A DNA stretch of 64,000 nucleotides. It comes from Serratia sp. Ag1. GTDB lineage: Bacteria > Pseudomonadota > Gammaproteobacteria > Enterobacterales > Enterobacteriaceae. Position 1 is the first letter of the stretch, and every line of letters begins with the position of its first letter. The DNA is taken from positions 124,001-188,000 of the forward strand of contig NZ_JQEI01000014.1 of assembly GCF_000743355.1 (NCBI RefSeq), in the 5' to 3' direction. Below are positions 1-9,107 of this stretch, in pieces. The translations under genes and the position numbers were made by a program. Below the pieces are notes generated by a model. That model ran no database searches. It had not been told where the DNA came from and saw nothing but the letters and a program-made list of their open reading frames with translations.

Positions 1-697
1 CGTAAAAATTGCGGCGTGCTGCTGCCAGATCGCCTTGCGCCACTTGTTTGACCAACCTAACAAAACGCTCTGGGCAAATATGTGCCGAAGCGCAAATCGC
101 CCCGCTGCCCCCCAAGCATAGTGTGCTCAGAATCAGATTGTCCTCACCGGTCAGTACGTCAATCTCACCATCGTGAATCAAGGCCATCGTAGCATCTGGG
201 TTACCGCCACAGTCCTTAATGGCTTTGATTTGTGGGTGACCAGCAAGTTGACGCAAAGTTTCCAGTTCACATGCCACACCGGTGCGATATGGCACGTTGT
301 AGAGGATCACTGGAACGCGTGAGGCATCGGCAAGATGAGTAAAATACTCTATCAACCCCGCTTGTGATGGCCGGATATAGTAAGGTGCCGGGATCAGCAC
401 ACCTGCAATATCACGTTGCTGAATGGCCTGCTGCATTTGCAACGTGTCGAGCAGATTATTACCTGAAAGCCCCATCACCACTTGGTAGGATGGTACTACG
501 TCCAATACGGCATCCAGCACGGTCAGTTGCTCTTCTTTGCTCAGGGCCGCTGCTTCACCAGTAGTACCACACACGACCAACCCGCTGACGCCAGAGGCTA
601 TCAGGTGCTGTGCCAATTTTTTCAGTGCCGGTAAATCGATGCTGTTATCTTTGAACGGGGTTACCAGCGCCACCCAAATGCCCGAAAACGAAGCCAT
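1..697 (-). CDS. DapA-family aldolase, N-terminal 232 residues (runs off window)
   Basis: Reading the minus strand from ATG at 697 gives an open frame to the window edge. It opens with a DapA-type N-terminus (VALVTPF), followed by the phosphate/pyruvate loop GTTGE at residues 44-48, the YNVPYRTG segment with the catalytic tyrosine, and KAIKDCGG with the Schiff-base lysine. The family condenses pyruvate with an aldehyde (4-hydroxy-tetrahydrodipicolinate synthase, N-acetylneuraminate lyase and relatives). A full protein would be about 290 residues. AAGGAA lies about 8 bases before the ATG. Genomic context is not a lysine operon, so this may be a paralogue with another substrate rather than the housekeeping dapA. 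Family sure, substrate unknown. Confidence 0.82.
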   Translation of the reverse strand, partial: MASFSGIWVALVTPFKDNSIDLPALKKLAQHLIASGVSGLVVCGTTGEAAALSKEEQLTVLDAVLDVVPSYQVVMGLSGNNLLDTLQMQQAIQQRDIAGVLIPAPYYIRPSQAGLIEYFTHLADASRVPVILYNVPYRTGVACELETLRQLAGHPQIKAIKDCGGNPDATMALIHDGEIDVLTGEDNLILSTLCLGGSGAICASAHICPERFVRLVKQVAQGDLAAARRNFY

Positions 698-1101
698 AGA
701 ATAATTCCTTCTGCGTGACCGACAAGAAGTCAGATGAAAAAGAGATAAGGGAGGGGAAACGCGCTGTACAGCGTCCTGTCAGATTCTCTGACGGGAAGTA
801 CACCCCGACTGTTCCTTCGATTTAATCGCCATTGACTCGTCAACGTTCAACTCTGGGAGCTGTGATGTTATTTGTTGAACGATGAGGAGTGAGCTGATAA
901 TGAGGATTTGTTATTAGGCTGTCAATTTATAACATATTGATAAAATTGATATTAATAATCTTCAGGGGCTAATGAGTTTGGCTAATAAGTCAACGTTTGG
1001 TCAGATCAGCCATGCTGAACAGTTAAACCGGAAGCGATACGGCCCTCCCTTATGGAAGGACCGATGAATCTTAACGTAATACATGACTGATGCGGTTTCG
1101 T
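698..1101. other. Intergenic region, 404 bases, no gene seen
   Basis: No convincing reading frame. It holds the leader of the DapA-like gene and the downstream region of the DUF3811 gene. A GC-rich hairpin at 1040-1063 (CGGCCCTCCC, loop TTAT, GGAAGGACCG; two wobble pairs) could end the DUF3811 transcript, but it has no clear T-tract. The part from 880 to 970 is AT-rich and could carry a promoter. I looked for a lysine riboswitch and could not support one. Confidence 0.4.
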
Positions 1102-1365
1102 TCAACGAGGAGGACGGGTACTGATGGAGGCTGTCCAGCTAAAGGTTGTGCTCGTGGGTTGCACGCGATTGGCTTTACGTTCTGCCCGGGTTGCTTTGGC
1201 AATCTTTTCACGCGCGGCCATGATGCGATCAATCGCTTCGCCTTTCACTTTGTTCTGCTCAGCGTTGGTCAATGGGCGTCCATGGCTTTTTCGTGCTCTA
1301 TCCAGCTCGGTTTTTACTTCACGTTGTTCGCTTTCCGTCATGTCTTTCAGCGTCAGTTTCTTCAT
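1102..1365 (-). CDS. yjbD: DUF3811 family protein, YjbD-like
   Basis: An 87-residue basic, helix-rich protein of unknown function. It matches my recollection of E. coli YjbD across its length: an EMTE/DMTE-SEQREVKTELDRAR-type start, LTNAE, a lysine/arginine-rich middle, and a C-terminus of the form FSW(T/S)A...TR. The ATG at 1365 gives the normal family length. No strong Shine-Dalgarno is visible, and the next upstream gene on this strand stops at 1437, 71 bases away, so it could be co-transcribed with the HD hydrolase gene. Role not known. Confidence 0.7.
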   Translation of the reverse strand: MKKLTLKDMTESEQREVKTELDRARKSHGRPLTNAEQNKVKGEAIDRIMAAREKIAKATRAERKANRVQPTSTTFSWTASISTRPPR

Positions 1366-1436
1366 TATCGCTACCCGTTGTGTGAAGTTGGCTTTCAGTG
1401 TACAGGATTTACGTTATCAATATTGCAGCGCAGCTA

Positions 1437-2135
1437 TCAAACTTCTTCTTGAAATTCGTTGAAGAATCGACGCATGCGCTCGGTGCGCTGTTCGGCCATG
1501 GTCCGGCCAGCCGAGGTCTGGAAACTTTCCTGCAATTTAAACAGCTTGGTTTCAAAATGATCCAGAACAAAACGCTGATCGTCATATTGTCTCCGCTGCG
1601 CCAGCGGGTCGGTGACATCGTAAAGTGCACTGCGCATACGGCCACCAATATAAAAGCAGCGGGCGATACCAATCATGCCTATGGCATCAAGCCTGTCGGC
1701 ATCCTGCAGGATCTTGGCCTCCAGCGTTTGCGGCGGAATGGCAGCAGAAAAACTGTGTGCTTCGATCGCATGTGCCGTCTTTTCGATTTCAGTCGCATCC
1801 CAACCAAGCGCGCTCAGGATTGCGCCAGCCTTTTCTGCGGCCAGGCGTGAGGCCAGGGGGCGTTGCGGGGAGTTTTTTTCTACTATCACGCAATCATGTA
1901 ACAGTACGGCAGCGCAAAGGATACGCAGATCCCCCCCTTCTTTACGGCTAATCTGGCGCACGTTTTTCCATACGCGTTGCAGGTGGGCTACATCGTGAGA
2001 ACCATCATCGCCGTCAAGCGTCAGTGGTAACAGCTCTTTAGCCAATTCCTGATAGGGGTAAAAAGGCTGTAGCAATTCCAACGGTAAAATGGGAGCAAGC
2101 ACAGAACTTTCCTTATTAGTAGGGCTGATTTCCAT
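1437..2135 (-). CDS. HD-domain metal-dependent phosphohydrolase, YedJ-like
   Basis: A 232-residue cytosolic protein with the HD superfamily signature: an early histidine in SHDVAHLQRVW, the HD pair in LLHDC, a second histidine in IEAHSFS, and the distal aspartate in LQDADRLDAIG. These residues bind the metal pair used for phosphoester hydrolysis; the natural substrate cannot be read from the sequence. A TTG at 2144 would extend the frame by three residues, but it touches the Shine-Dalgarno. GGAGG at 2146-2150 sits 10 bases before ATG 2135, so I chose that start. It resembles the E. coli YedJ group. Confidence 0.75.
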   Translation of the reverse strand: MEISPTNKESSVLAPILPLELLQPFYPYQELAKELLPLTLDGDDGSHDVAHLQRVWKNVRQISRKEGGDLRILCAAVLLHDCVIVEKNSPQRPLASRLAAEKAGAILSALGWDATEIEKTAHAIEAHSFSAAIPPQTLEAKILQDADRLDAIGMIGIARCFYIGGRMRSALYDVTDPLAQRRQYDDQRFVLDHFETKLFKLQESFQTSAGRTMAEQRTERMRRFFNEFQEEV

Positions 2136-2307
2136 AGGGAGCAATCCTCCGTGAATACGTTACCAGAATACTTCGCTTGGCGTTATCCGTAGATGTATTG
2201 GTTTTGCTTTATTCGTACCAATCCCAATTAATTGGATATTTAATTTGACTAAGAAAGGAATAAGCTATTTATTCGTTATTTGTGACTTTTTATTCAGGAG
2301 GTGGAGG

Positions 2308-2619
2308 GTGATCGTTAGAACCTGGCACGGCTGCGTGCCTTTAGAATATCAGCAAGGGTTTGCCGACCATTTGGCCGTTACCGGTGTACAGCATGCCGAA
2401 TCTGTTGCAGGTAATTGCGGTGCCTTCGTCAGGCATGAGGTTCAGGGTGAGTATGCCCACTTTTTTCTAGCCACCTATTGGGAATCATGGCGGGCCATCA
2501 AAAGCTTTGCCGGTGAGGATTACCACGTGGCGGTAACTTACCCAGACGACGAAGCTTTCGGCCTGATTTCCGATCCTTATGTTTTTCACCATCAGGTGAA
2601 TGAAGTTGTTGCGTTTTAA
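2308..2619 (+). CDS. ABM-fold (dimeric alpha-beta barrel) small protein
   Basis: A 103-residue protein with the antibiotic-biosynthesis-monooxygenase pattern: an opening beta strand (IVRTWHGCVP), a helix, then the HFFLATYWESWRAIKSFAG segment typical of the fold, and a short C-terminal strand pair. Members act as small oxygenases, isomerases or heme-related proteins, so the fold does not give the reaction. I chose GTG at 2308 because AGGAGG lies 5 bases upstream and the family begins at this strand; the longer frame from 2245 adds an uncharacteristic hydrophobic stretch. It stands alone between divergent and convergent neighbours. Confidence 0.6.
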   Translation: MIVRTWHGCVPLEYQQGFADHLAVTGVQHAESVAGNCGAFVRHEVQGEYAHFFLATYWESWRAIKSFAGEDYHVAVTYPDDEAFGLISDPYVFHHQVNEVVAF

Positions 2620-2632
2620 TCTTTGCGCATGG

Positions 2633-3013
2633 CTAAGCTAAGGCAAGGATTGCTTCGATCTCAACGTTCAGTTGGGGGGAGAACAGGGCGCTGACGGCCA
2701 TCAGTGAACATGCTGGCAACGCATCACCCAAATAGTCGAACAGCACTTCGCGGATCGCGGCCAGATCGGCGATGTCCGTCAGAAATACGCTGATCTTTAC
2801 CAGAGATTGGAGGTCGGTACCTTCGCTGGCAGCAATCGTGGCCAACTGTTCAAGTATGGCGCGAGCCTGATGTGGGGCCTCACGTCCTTGGGCATCGGTG
2901 GCGAAGGCGGTTAAGCCCGAGATATATAAAGTGCCTGCATGTTGGACTGCGTGCACGTAAGGCCCGCCCGGCGTGGGTAACTGTGGATAATTGGTGCGTT
3001 TTATTACCGACAT
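2633..3013 (-). CDS. RidA family (YjgF/YER057c/UK114) enamine/imine deaminase-like protein
   Basis: A 126-residue protein with the RidA layout: GPYVHAVQ near the start, LYISGLT, a helical QARAILEQLATI segment, then the VKISVFLTDIADLAAIREV signature. RidA trimers hydrolyse reactive enamines and imines made by PLP enzymes. The arginine of the classic active site (R105 in E. coli RidA) is not obvious, because PACSLMAVSAL replaces the usual PAR-type segment; this suggests a Rid subfamily member rather than RidA itself. ATG 3013 is preceded by GAGG at good spacing; an upstream frame extension is not needed. Diverges from the kinase gene at 3103. Confidence 0.75.
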   Translation of the reverse strand: MSVIKRTNYPQLPTPGGPYVHAVQHAGTLYISGLTAFATDAQGREAPHQARAILEQLATIAASEGTDLQSLVKISVFLTDIADLAAIREVLFDYLGDALPACSLMAVSALFSPQLNVEIEAILALA

Positions 3014-3102
3014 GATAAACCTCACAAAAATTTTGCAGTATATTGCCAGGCGATACTATCATCTCAGCAAGCAGTTCACGTAATTAAGGATGTACCAAGG
3101 GA

Positions 3103-3957
3103 ATGAACCAGGCATTTATTCCTTATCTGCAACGCTGGCAACTGGTGCCAGACGGGAAAGCGTTCGAAACGCACAGCAGTTTGCTGATGCCAGTGAGCTA
3201 CCATGGTTTGCCCGCTATGCTGAAGATTGCCCGGGAACAGGAAGAGAAGTTCGGCAACCTGCTGATGTGCTGGTGGCAGGGCGATGGTGCTGCGCGGGTG
3301 CTGGCCTGGCATGATGACGCTATCTTGTTGGAGAGGGCGATGGGTAATGCGTCACTGGCACAGATGGCGCGTAACGGTGAAGATGCGCAGGCAACCGAAA
3401 TTTTATGCCAAGCGATCGCTAAGCTGCATGCTCCCCGCATTGAACCTTTTCCTGCCTTGATCCCGCTGCACCAATGGTTTAATTCCTTATGGCCTGCGGC
3501 ACAGGCCCATGGTGGGATGTTGCGGTTAAGTGCAACAGCGGCGGCAGAGTTACTGACCAGCCCGCGCGAGCAAGGGGTGCTGCACGGCGACATTCACCAT
3601 GACAACGTGCTGGATTTTGCCGAGCGCGGTTGGTTGGCGATCGATCCTAAACGCCTGTATGGCGAGCGTGGGTTTGATTATGCCAATATCTTTTGTAACC
3701 CCAATTACGGTACTGCTACCGATCCCGATCTCTTTCACCGCCGCGTGCGGCAGGTTTGTGCCCTTGCCGGGTTGGAACGCAACCGCTTGTTACAGTGGAT
3801 CCTGGCCTGGGCCGGGCTTTCCGCTGCCTGGTTTCTGGAGGAGGGCGAAACCGCAGATATCGACTTCCGCGTGGCTGAATTGGCAGCGCGAGCGTTGGGT
3901 ATCGCGCTGCCACAAGGCGATCCAGGGTTTATCCTGCCCGTAATAGAGCGTCCTTGA
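3103..3957 (+). CDS. Aminoglycoside/hydroxyurea phosphotransferase family kinase, APH(6)-like
   Basis: A 284-residue cytosolic kinase of the protein-kinase-like fold. Brenner's catalytic motif is clear as HGDIHHDNV around residue 164, followed by AIDPKRLYGERGFDYAN, which supplies the metal-binding aspartate; the arrangement matches the APH(6)/hydroxyurea phosphotransferase family (streptomycin 6-phosphotransferases and relatives). Family members inactivate streptomycin or hydroxyurea, but chromosomal homologues often have no proven resistance role. The ATG at 3103 follows AAGGGA closely. It runs head-to-head with the RidA gene and converges on the beta-lactamase gene with only 12 bases between stop codons, so two antibiotic-modifying families are side by side. 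Confidence 0.78.
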   Translation: MNQAFIPYLQRWQLVPDGKAFETHSSLLMPVSYHGLPAMLKIAREQEEKFGNLLMCWWQGDGAARVLAWHDDAILLERAMGNASLAQMARNGEDAQATEILCQAIAKLHAPRIEPFPALIPLHQWFNSLWPAAQAHGGMLRLSATAAAELLTSPREQGVLHGDIHHDNVLDFAERGWLAIDPKRLYGERGFDYANIFCNPNYGTATDPDLFHRRVRQVCALAGLERNRLLQWILAWAGLSAAWFLEEGETADIDFRVAELAARALGIALPQGDPGFILPVIERP

Positions 3958-3969
3958 ATAGGCTAGGCG

Positions 3970-4863
3970 TTAGGCAAACGCCTGGCTGACAATCTGTGCC
4001 GCAGAAGCAATAACCTCATTCTTGGCTTTAGCGTCCTGCTGCGGTTGAGTGAAGTATACGACGATCACCAGCGGAGCACGGTTCGCTTGCCAAACGATAC
4101 CAATATCGTTGGTGGTGCCATAGTCGCCACCCCCGGTTTTATCAGCCACTCTTGCTCCGGCAGGCACGCCCGCACGGATGCGCTTATCCCCGGTGGTATT
4201 CGCTTTCATCCAGGCCACCAGTTGTTCGCGCTGGGCTTTCGGCAACGCGTTGCCCAACGTCAGCTTCTGCAAACTGGCTGCCATGGCCGCTGGCGTGGTG
4301 GTATCACGCTCATCACCAGGAATGGCGCTGTTGAGTTCGGTTTCCCAGCGATCCAGGCGGAATGTTGTGTCGCCAATGCTGCGCGCATAGGCGGTAATCG
4401 CCGCAGGCCCGCCGAGCTGTTTCATCAGTAGATTGACGGCAGTGTTATCACTGTACTGAAGCGCTGCTGCGCAGAGTTCAGCGATAGTCATACCGCTATC
4501 GAGGTGTTGCTCCGTGATCGGTGAATAAGTTACCAGATCGCTTTGCTGGTAACGGATGCGTTGCTGCATAAAGCCGCCGTGGCTCAGGCTATGGTGCAAA
4601 ATGGCACTGGCCGCAATCACTTTAAAGGTGCTGCAAAACGGAAAGCGTTGTTCTGCATTAAGTTGCAGCATTTGGCCGTCAGCGGTATTGAGAGCAACCA
4701 CGCCAAGGCGACCGCCGGAAGCTTTTTCCAGCGCAGCGAGCTGTTGCTGAGCTTGTTGTAATGTTGTATTGGCAGCAGACGCCAATAAAGGAGTCAATGC
4801 GCTAATGGCAGGAATGACCGCCGCAGCCAAAAGCAATTTGCGGCGTAGTGGGGAGAATGGCAT
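3970..4863 (-). CDS. bla: Chromosomal class A beta-lactamase
   Basis: A 297-residue secreted serine beta-lactamase. Catalytic elements are complete: S78-T-F-K81 (Ambler 70-73), S138-D-N140 (130-132), E174-T-E-L-N178 (166-170) and K242-T-G (234-236). C77 equals Ambler 69, but position 238 is glycine, so the C69-C238 disulfide of class A carbapenemases is absent. Ambler 237 is glycine rather than the serine common in CTX-M. The tail (YFTQPQ) is of the CTX-M/OXY/FONA type. The signal peptide ends near ASA at 28-30 and carries RRKLL at 7-11, a possible Tat motif. ATG 4863 has AGGA upstream; the GTG at 4893 falls at the likely transcription start. No LysR-type regulator lies beside it. Confidence 0.93.
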   Translation of the reverse strand: MPFSPLRRKLLLAAAVIPAISALTPLLASAANTTLQQAQQQLAALEKASGGRLGVVALNTADGQMLQLNAEQRFPFCSTFKVIAASAILHHSLSHGGFMQQRIRYQQSDLVTYSPITEQHLDSGMTIAELCAAALQYSDNTAVNLLMKQLGGPAAITAYARSIGDTTFRLDRWETELNSAIPGDERDTTTPAAMAASLQKLTLGNALPKAQREQLVAWMKANTTGDKRIRAGVPAGARVADKTGGGDYGTTNDIGIVWQANRAPLVIVVYFTQPQQDAKAKNEVIASAAQIVSQAFA

Positions 4864-4896
4864 GGGGTATCGTCCTGGTTGATTATTCGACACGCC

Positions 4897-4902
4897 ATTA
4901 TA
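4897..4902 (-). promoter_or_regulatory. Candidate -10 of the beta-lactamase promoter
   Basis: A perfect TATAAT reads on the minus strand 33 bases before the bla ATG. No good -35 hexamer is visible at 16-18 bases, so expression may be low or activator-dependent. The dtpA terminator at 4963-4993 separates bla from dtpA, so bla needs its own promoter here. Confidence 0.45.
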
Positions 4903-4962
4903 TGCGGATTCAGGGAGTTATATGCTGTGGCAACAAGAAAATAGTGACTGATAAGCTCCGAT

Positions 4963-4993
4963 AAAAAACGCCGGGGTAATCAGCCCCAGCGTT
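4963..4993 (-). terminator. Intrinsic terminator of dtpA
   Basis: On the minus strand AACGCTGGGG, a 7-base loop and CCCCGGCGTT form a 10-bp stem with one wobble pair, followed by a run of T. It begins 24 bases after the dtpA stop. Confidence 0.85.
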
Positions 4994-5016
4994 ATTTTAC
5001 GCAATGGCAGCCAGCA

Positions 5017-6528
5017 TCAGTGAACGGTAGCGGTCTGCGCTTTTGTTGCGGTGTCTTCTGTACTATCCAACGTCATACGGTATAGCTTCGGTGCTGTCAG
5101 CATCATCAGCACGGCAATCACGCCGGTCGCAATACCGATCTGCATAAACACGTGGCTATAGATAGCCAGCGAAGCATGCGCATCGTTGATATCGCTTGGC
5201 ACCGCAGTCAGCCCGGCAACTTTACCGGCAATCAGCGCTGCTGCAGCGGTGGTCAGGAACCAGGAACCCATGATAAAGCCCATCAGGCGTTGCGGCACCA
5301 ATTGCGCTATCATCGCCAGGCCAAGACCAGAAATCATCAGTTCACCGATACTCTGCAAGCCATAGCTCAAGATCAGCCAGTTAACCGAAACGATGCCCTG
5401 TTCGTTAGCAAAGCTGGCCCCCCATGGCAACACCAGGAACGCCCCAGAGCAGAGGAACATGCCGAAGGCAAATTTGTGTGGCATGGGCAGGCGATCGCCC
5501 ATCTTGTTATACAGCGCCGCCAGGATCGGGCTGGCCAACATGATCCAGAACGGGTTGAGGGCTTGATATTGTTCTGGTTCAAAGGCTACGCCCAGAATAT
5601 TGTGCTCAACATTGTGGATAGCGAAAAAGTTCAGTGAGGTTGGCATCTGGCTATACAGCACGAAGAATACCACGGCTTCCAGCATCAGCAGGAATGCCAC
5701 GATCATCTTGCGGCGTGCGGCACCGTGCAGCGCAAAGGTTTCTTTGGCAAACACCAGCACAATCCCTACAGAAATGATGGCCAACGCCCAGCGTGCAATA
5801 GTCTGGTTGTGCAGTAACCAACTGGAGAGGGCAATCAGCGCCACGACACCGACCAATACCATCAGCAGTTTATGGATCTGCATTGGCTGAAAGTCAGGTT
5901 TTGAGCCGTGCTGCTTAACCCAACCGTGACACATCATAAAGTTGACCAGCGTGATCAGCATACCGACTACGCTCAGTGAGAACGCGACGCTCCAGCCATA
6001 CTTTGCTGCCAGCCAAGGTGTGGCGAGCATAGAGAAGAATGAACCGATGTTGACGGACATATAGTACATGGTAAATGCACCGTCCAAACGCGGATCGTCT
6101 TTCTCATAGCAGGTAGAAAGCAGGGAGGAAGGGTTTGCTTTGAACAGGCCGCTACCTACCGCGATAGTCGCCATACCCAGATAGACCCAGAAGACATCGT
6201 GGCCGGAGTAGGCCACCATGGCATAACCGGCGGCCAGAACCATCGCACCCAGAACGATCACTCGTTTAGAACCGAGCACCTTATCGCCCAACCAGCCGCC
6301 GATGGCCACAAAGCCATACACCAGAGCGCTGAAAGAAGAGAACAGGGTAATGGAGTCTGCTTCGCTCAGGCCAAGCATTTTGACCAGATAAACGGCCATA
6401 ATGCCTTGCAGGCCGTAATAACCAAAACGTTCCCACAGCTCGATCGAGAAAATGAGGTAGAAAGCCTTAGGCTGTTTGAAAGCGTTGAGACTGACGCTTT
6501 CCGATTGTTTGTTGTTTGCAGTTGACAC
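5017..6528 (-). CDS. dtpA: Dipeptide/tripeptide permease A (POT family)
   Basis: A 503-residue inner-membrane proton-coupled oligopeptide transporter. The N-terminal [20 protein letters not shown] region, with the ExxERFxYY motif of the POT/PTR family ([10 protein letters not shown]), and the [13 protein letters not shown] segment are conserved; about 14 hydrophobic helices follow. It resembles E. coli DtpA/TppB throughout. I placed the start at GTG 6528 (STANNK...), preceded by AGAGG at 5 bases and matching the E. coli N-terminus; the longer frame to 6579 has no support. In E. coli nth-dtpA is followed by gstA; here the beta-lactamase occupies that place. Confidence 0.93.
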   Translation of the reverse strand: MSTANNKQSESVSLNAFKQPKAFYLIFSIELWERFGYYGLQGIMAVYLVKMLGLSEADSITLFSSFSALVYGFVAIGGWLGDKVLGSKRVIVLGAMVLAAGYAMVAYSGHDVFWVYLGMATIAVGSGLFKANPSSLLSTCYEKDDPRLDGAFTMYYMSVNIGSFFSMLATPWLAAKYGWSVAFSLSVVGMLITLVNFMMCHGWVKQHGSKPDFQPMQIHKLLMVLVGVVALIALSSWLLHNQTIARWALAIISVGIVLVFAKETFALHGAARRKMIVAFLLMLEAVVFFVLYSQMPTSLNFFAIHNVEHNILGVAFEPEQYQALNPFWIMLASPILAALYNKMGDRLPMPHKFAFGMFLCSGAFLVLPWGASFANEQGIVSVNWLILSYGLQSIGELMISGLGLAMIAQLVPQRLMGFIMGSWFLTTAAAALIAGKVAGLTAVPSDINDAHASLAIYSHVFMQIGIATGVIAVLMMLTAPKLYRMTLDSTEDTATKAQTATVH

Positions 6529-7138
6529 AGGAACCTCTGGTTTTTTCACTGCCCGCATTATCAATACGGGGAATAGCAAAAAGTGATGCGGGGAGCATCC
6601 TTTGCTTGTTATAGGAATAAATGACGGCGGGTAATGTTCACTATCTTTGTCAACGAGGCAAGCTTTTTGACATATTCCGTTACAGATAACATTCGTTGCA
6701 CAATGAAACTATGTTACAAGTTTTATGCAGTATTAACGGTTGTATTTACTTTATTTGTCGATTTTTTGTCTTGAAAGAATGGTGGGGTTTGTTTTAAAGG
6801 TGATATGTTCTGCTAAATTTAATTTATTCAGTTCATATCAATATTCAATGGTTATATATCAACGGATCGTTGTGCATAAATGGTTTTTTGTAAAATTATG
6901 AATTTTTGAAAATATTGAAAAAAATATGTGACTACAATGTGAACCCCAGAGTGCGGGCCATCGGTGGATTTTAACTAATTTTTTTCTTAAAAATATCGTG
7001 GCAAGGCATTTTTTGCGGGCAGTGTACAGAACATCATGGGGCTATACGTTGCTAATAGAGCGATGCTACCTGCGAATCTGTGATCGCTGGGCAGCATCAA
7101 GGGACGATCTGAGAAGAGAGTGTCACACTGGGTGGGTT
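6529..7138. other. AT-rich intergenic region upstream of dtpA, 610 bases
   Basis: No gene seen. The stretch from about 6700 to 6990 is strongly AT-rich compared with its surroundings and probably carries the dtpA promoter and activator sites (OmpR in E. coli). Close to nth, an imperfect stem at 7062-7098 (outer arms GATGCT and AGCATC, inner arms GCGA and TCGC) could end the rsxDGE-nth transcript, though it has no T-tract. I could not assign a promoter with confidence. Confidence 0.4.
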
Positions 7139-7774
7139 CTACAGATCTGTTTTGTCACCGAATTCGCACAGGTCTTCAATCATGCATGAGCCGCAGCGCG
7201 GTTTGCGCGCGATGCAGGTATAACGGCCATGCAGGATCAGCCAATGATGGCAGTCAACTTTGAACGCGGCAGGGACCACTTTCAGCAACTTTTCTTCCAC
7301 TTGTTCAACGTTTTTCCCCGGGGCGAAACCCGTGCGATTACAAACGCGGAAAATATGTGTATCAACGGCGATGGTTGGCCAGCCAAAAGCGGTGTTGAGC
7401 ACCACATTGGCGGTTTTGCGGCCCACACCGGGTAAAGCCTCCAGGGCTGCACGATCTTCCGGCACTTCGCCTGCGTGCTTTTCCAGCAACAGGTGGCAGG
7501 TTTTTATCACGTTCTCGGCCTTGCTGTTAAACAGGCCGATGGTCTTGATGTACTCTTTCACGCCATCAACCCCCAAAGCCAGCATGGCTGCCGGAGTGTT
7601 GGCGATTGGGTAGAGCTTGGCGGTAGCCTTGTTAACGCTGACGTCGGTGGCCTGTGCGGAAAGTAGCACCGCAATCAGCAATTCGAAAGGCGTGCTGTAA
7701 ACCAGTTCCGTGGTCGGATGTGGGTTGTTGTCCCGCAAACGGGTAAGAATTTCCAGGCGTTTCTCTTTATTCAT
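7139..7774 (-). CDS. nth: Endonuclease III, DNA glycosylase/AP lyase
   Basis: A 211-residue base-excision repair enzyme that removes oxidised pyrimidines. The helix-hairpin-helix [12 protein letters not shown] carries the catalytic lysine, the catalytic aspartate follows in VDTHIFRV, and the C-terminus has the [4Fe-4S] pattern C-x6-C-x2-C-x5-C ([17 protein letters not shown]). Length equals the E. coli protein. Its ATG overlaps the stop of rsxE by 4 bases, so it is the last gene of the rsx transcript, as in E. coli. Confidence 0.96.
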   Translation of the reverse strand: MNKEKRLEILTRLRDNNPHPTTELVYSTPFELLIAVLLSAQATDVSVNKATAKLYPIANTPAAMLALGVDGVKEYIKTIGLFNSKAENVIKTCHLLLEKHAGEVPEDRAALEALPGVGRKTANVVLNTAFGWPTIAVDTHIFRVCNRTGFAPGKNVEQVEEKLLKVVPAAFKVDCHHWLILHGRYTCIARKPRCGSCMIEDLCEFGDKTDL

Positions 7775-8472
7775 GACGCTTTCTCTGTGTGTCCTTGCCC
7801 AATTTGCTCTTCCGTTGGCAAAAGCTTGGCTTTGCGTACCTTCATTTGTTCATCAATCAGATATTTGGTGGCCAACATCAGCCCCAGGCCAATAAAGGCA
7901 CCCGGTGGCAGCATCGCCAACAGGAACGGCGTATCGAAATGCACCACCTCAATCCGCAGCACCTTGGCCCAACTGCCCAACAGCATATCGGCCCCGTCAA
8001 ACAGGGTGCCATTGCCAATCAGTTCGCGCAGCGAACCGAGCACAAACATGGCTCCGGTGGCTCCCAGACCAATGGCAAGACCATCGACTAAGGCTAAACC
8101 AACCGGTTTTCTTGCCGCGATAGCTTCTGCGCGGCCTACCACGATGCAGTTGGTGACGATGAGCGGGATAAAGATCCCCAAAGACTGATAGAGACCGAAC
8201 GCGTAGGCGTTGATCAGCATCTGCACGATGCTCACCGCAGCCGCAATGATCATCACATAAATCGGAATACGCACTTCGCTGGGCACCCAACGACGCAAGG
8301 CTGAAATGGAGCCGTTGGTGATGGTCAGCACCAGCGTGGTGGCCAACCCCAGCCCCAGCGCATTGGTGGCGGTTGACGTCACCGCCAGCAGCGGGCACAG
8401 GCCCAATAACTGCACCAGCGCGGAGTTGTTCTTCCACAGCCCCTGAACGATTAACTCTTTGACTTCACTCAT
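7771..8472 (-). CDS. rsxE: Rsx/Rnf electron transport complex subunit E
   Basis: A 233-residue inner-membrane protein with six or so hydrophobic helices, a homologue of RnfE/NqrD (opening [28 protein letters not shown]). It is one of two related core subunits that wrap the membrane iron-sulfur centre of the complex; in enterics the complex keeps SoxR reduced. The LLGLCPLL cysteine segment mirrors [12 protein letters not shown] in RsxA. It overlaps rsxG upstream and nth downstream by 4 bases each, so translation is coupled. Confidence 0.95.
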   Translation of the reverse strand: MSEVKELIVQGLWKNNSALVQLLGLCPLLAVTSTATNALGLGLATTLVLTITNGSISALRRWVPSEVRIPIYVMIIAAAVSIVQMLINAYAFGLYQSLGIFIPLIVTNCIVVGRAEAIAARKPVGLALVDGLAIGLGATGAMFVLGSLRELIGNGTLFDGADMLLGSWAKVLRIEVVHFDTPFLLAMLPPGAFIGLGLMLATKYLIDEQMKVRKAKLLPTEEQIGQGHTEKAS

Positions 8473-9098
8473 TCGCTGGCTCCACAGACAGGTAAAGTAT
8501 CCAGTTTAGATGGCAGCGTTTCCATATACAACGCTGTACGGCGCACGGCGTTGACCACGGCACGCGGGGTGATAGTGGCCCCGGTGAACTGATCGAACAT
8601 ACCGCCGTCTTTCTTCACTGCCCAGCGGCTATCAGCGGGGCCTTCCACTTTTTTACCGCTGAAAGAGGCGATCCAGTCTGAAATGCGTAATTCAATTTTA
8701 TCGCCAAGCCCCGGTGTTTCGTGATGTTCCACGACCCGAGTACCGAATACGGTGCCGCTGAAATCAGCGCCCACCAGTAATTTTATGGCACCGGAATAGC
8801 CGTCTGGCGCAGTGGTTTCCAGCGCCGCTGCCACCGGTTGGCCATTTTTACGTGCCAGATATAAATGATGTGGCGCACCGTTGCCTAAAGCCGGATCGCT
8901 GACCAACAGGCATTCGCTTTGCATATCGTTGTCGTAATACTCCGGTGGAACTACCTGATCCAGCAAGGCTTTCTGCTGGAGCGCTGCCTGATGGGCAATG
9001 GTATTTTTGGTCAAGGTGTAGACCATCGCGGTTAAACCGGTGGTCACTGCAGCAAACACCGCCAGGGTGATGCCATGCTTTCTCATGGAATTCAGCAT
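8469..9098 (-). CDS. rsxG: Rsx/Rnf electron transport complex subunit G (covalent flavoprotein)
   Basis: A 209-residue periplasm-facing protein anchored by an N-terminal helix. It carries the FMN-binding motif TGATIT near residue 175, where the second threonine takes a covalent phosphoester-linked FMN, and the preceding [10 protein letters not shown] and [12 protein letters not shown] segments typical of RnfG/NqrC. GAGGAA lies 6 bases before ATG 9098. Starts 9 bases after the rsxD stop and overlaps rsxE by 4 bases. Confidence 0.95.
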   Translation of the reverse strand: MLNSMRKHGITLAVFAAVTTGLTAMVYTLTKNTIAHQAALQQKALLDQVVPPEYYDNDMQSECLLVSDPALGNGAPHHLYLARKNGQPVAAALETTAPDGYSGAIKLLVGADFSGTVFGTRVVEHHETPGLGDKIELRISDWIASFSGKKVEGPADSRWAVKKDGGMFDQFTGATITPRAVVNAVRRTALYMETLPSKLDTLPVCGASE

Positions 9099-9107
9099 GA
9101 TAGTTCC

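Noticed and set aside
698-1101. Lysine riboswitch ahead of the DapA-like gene
   Set aside because: I could not find the expected conserved core; only a simple hairpin and AT-rich sequence are visible.
2136-2144. TTG start at 2144 for the HD hydrolase
   Set aside because: It would sit one base from GGAGG; ATG 2135 has proper spacing.
3970-4863. Carbapenemase call for the class A enzyme
   Set aside because: C69 is present but position 238 is Gly, so the disulfide of SME/SFC/KPC-type enzymes is missing.
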